Assembly: GCA_003446975.1 (NCBI GenBank)
Contig: DMAP01000161.1
Location: 1 to 5,735 of the forward strand
Direction: 5' to 3'
Length of the DNA stretch: 5,735 nucleotides
Source of the DNA: Clostridiales bacterium
GTDB taxonomy: Bacteria > Bacillota > Clostridia > Tissierellales > Dethiosulfatibacteraceae
The translations under genes were made by a program, and so were the position numbers. How positions within the stretch are numbered: the first letter of the stretch is position 1; the number at the start of each line of letters is the position of its first letter. The notes under the pieces were generated by a model. The model saw nothing but the letters and a program-made list of their open reading frames with translations, ran no database searches and was not told the DNA's origin. This document shows positions 5,060-5,735 of the stretch, in pieces.

Positions 5060-5704
5060 ATGTGGCTTTATTTAATGATGGGAGCATTCTTTATCGTGAT
5101 TGGGTTAGCCATTCATGTGTTTAAATGGTATTTTCTCATCGCTGGTTATAATACCATGTCAAAAGAGAAAAAGGCAAATGTAGACACTGAAGGCCTTGGT
5201 CGTCTGATGGGGGCGTATTCCTATGTCAATGGCGGTGTTTTGATTATTACGGGTATATTACATGCTTTTAGTCTAAGACCAGTTTTGACCCCAGTAATTG
5301 TAATATTTGGAATTTCAACAGTCTACCTTTTGATTCGGGCTCAGAAGTATGATGGAAATATTTATGATAAAAACGGAAAGTTGATAGAGGGAGCATGGAA
5401 ACAATTAGCTTTACCTGTTGGTACTGTAGTTATTACGCTAATCTTTGTTGCTTTTCTCATGTTTTTTTCATCTCAGGAAACAAAGGTGACATTTCTTGAG
5501 GAAGGTCTGCAAATTCATGGTATGTACGGTGAGACTTATCGCTGGGAGTCTATTGAAGAGGTAAGACTGATAGAGTCTCTGCCAAACATCGAGTTGCGCA
5601 CCAATGGTTCTGCTTTAGGATCCAGTTTAAAAGGGCATTTTAGAACAACTGAATACGGATCAGTCAAATTATTTGTAGACACAAAAAAACCGCCCTTCAA
5701 ATAA
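5060..5704 (+). CDS. DUF3784 membrane protein with C-terminal PH-like domain, probably truncated by a stop codon
   Basis: A 214-residue protein with two parts. The N-terminal part matches DUF3784: membrane segments near residues 2-20, 50-70, 74-92 and 116-136, and the family hallmark LIAGYNTMSKEKK (26-38) followed by EGLGRLMG (44-51). From about 142 a soluble part with alternating strands (VTFLEEGLQIHGMYGETYRW, IEEVRLIES, and NIELRT) looks like a bacterial PH-like domain facing the cytosol. It ends abruptly at VDTKKPPFK before the last strand and closing helix expected of that fold. The same frame continues after the TAA (5702-5704) with MQSNGSMVIF to the window edge, which resembles the missing strand. 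A nonsense mutation is therefore likely; the original gene would run past 5735. The function of DUF3784 proteins is not established. GGAGAGG (5047-5053) lies six bases before the ATG. It is 113 bases from the preceding GNAT gene, so it may have its own promoter, but I see no convincing one. Confidence 0.8.
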   Translation: MWLYLMMGAFFIVIGLAIHVFKWYFLIAGYNTMSKEKKANVDTEGLGRLMGAYSYVNGGVLIITGILHAFSLRPVLTPVIVIFGISTVYLLIRAQKYDGNIYDKNGKLIEGAWKQLALPVGTVVITLIFVAFLMFFSSQETKVTFLEEGLQIHGMYGETYRWESIEEVRLIESLPNIELRTNGSALGSSLKGHFRTTEYGSVKLFVDTKKPPFK

Positions 5705-5735
5705 ATGCAGAGTAACGGAAGCATGGTCATTTTTA

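Noticed and set aside
361..5730. Minus-strand open frames (for example 361-576, 494-745, 937-1173, 1245-1553, 1620-2033, 5536-5730)
   Set aside because: They lie largely opposite well-supported + strand genes and have no recognisable domains.

Overview
The window reads as a low-GC Gram-positive chromosome, most likely from the Clostridia or a close relative. I infer this from the AT-rich composition, the strong AGGAGG-type ribosome binding sites 5-8 bases before most starts, and the mix of gene families (stand-alone GyrI-like domain, CPBP protease, Blt-like and AAC(6')-like GNATs, DUF2809, DUF3784). All supported genes lie on the + strand. No transposase, integrase, phage, tRNA, rRNA or CRISPR sequence was seen. 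No species can be named from the sequence alone.

Left block (1-2223): the window opens inside a copy of a dispersed structured repeat (1-40). Three co-directional genes follow: a GyrI-like small-molecule-binding protein (102-563), a HEAT/armadillo-like helical-repeat protein (658-1329) and a CPBP intramembrane metalloprotease (1375-2223). The second and third are close enough to be co-transcribed.

Middle block (2224-2923): about 700 bases without an intact gene, but rich in structure. It holds a near-consensus sigma-A promoter (2332-2360), a terminator-like hairpin (2424-2467), 13-base and 18-base direct repeats, and a nested palindrome (2482-2602). The right part of that palindrome matches the element at the window start. 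Just after it lies a DUF2809 remnant (2650-2825) that keeps both ends of the protein but has lost the middle.

Right block (2924-5735): an unrecognised 354-residue protein (2924-3988), two GNAT acetyltransferases of different subfamilies in one probable operon (4031-4465 and 4500-4946), and a DUF3784 membrane protein with a C-terminal PH-like domain (5060-5704). That last gene appears to be cut short by an in-frame stop, because its reading frame continues sensibly to the window edge.

The genes do not form one recognisable pathway. They look like an accessory or stress-type collection (small-molecule binding, acetylation, membrane proteolysis) in a region showing decay and repeat activity. 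The strongest candidates for something undescribed are the structured repeat with its own promoter and the unknown 354-residue protein.
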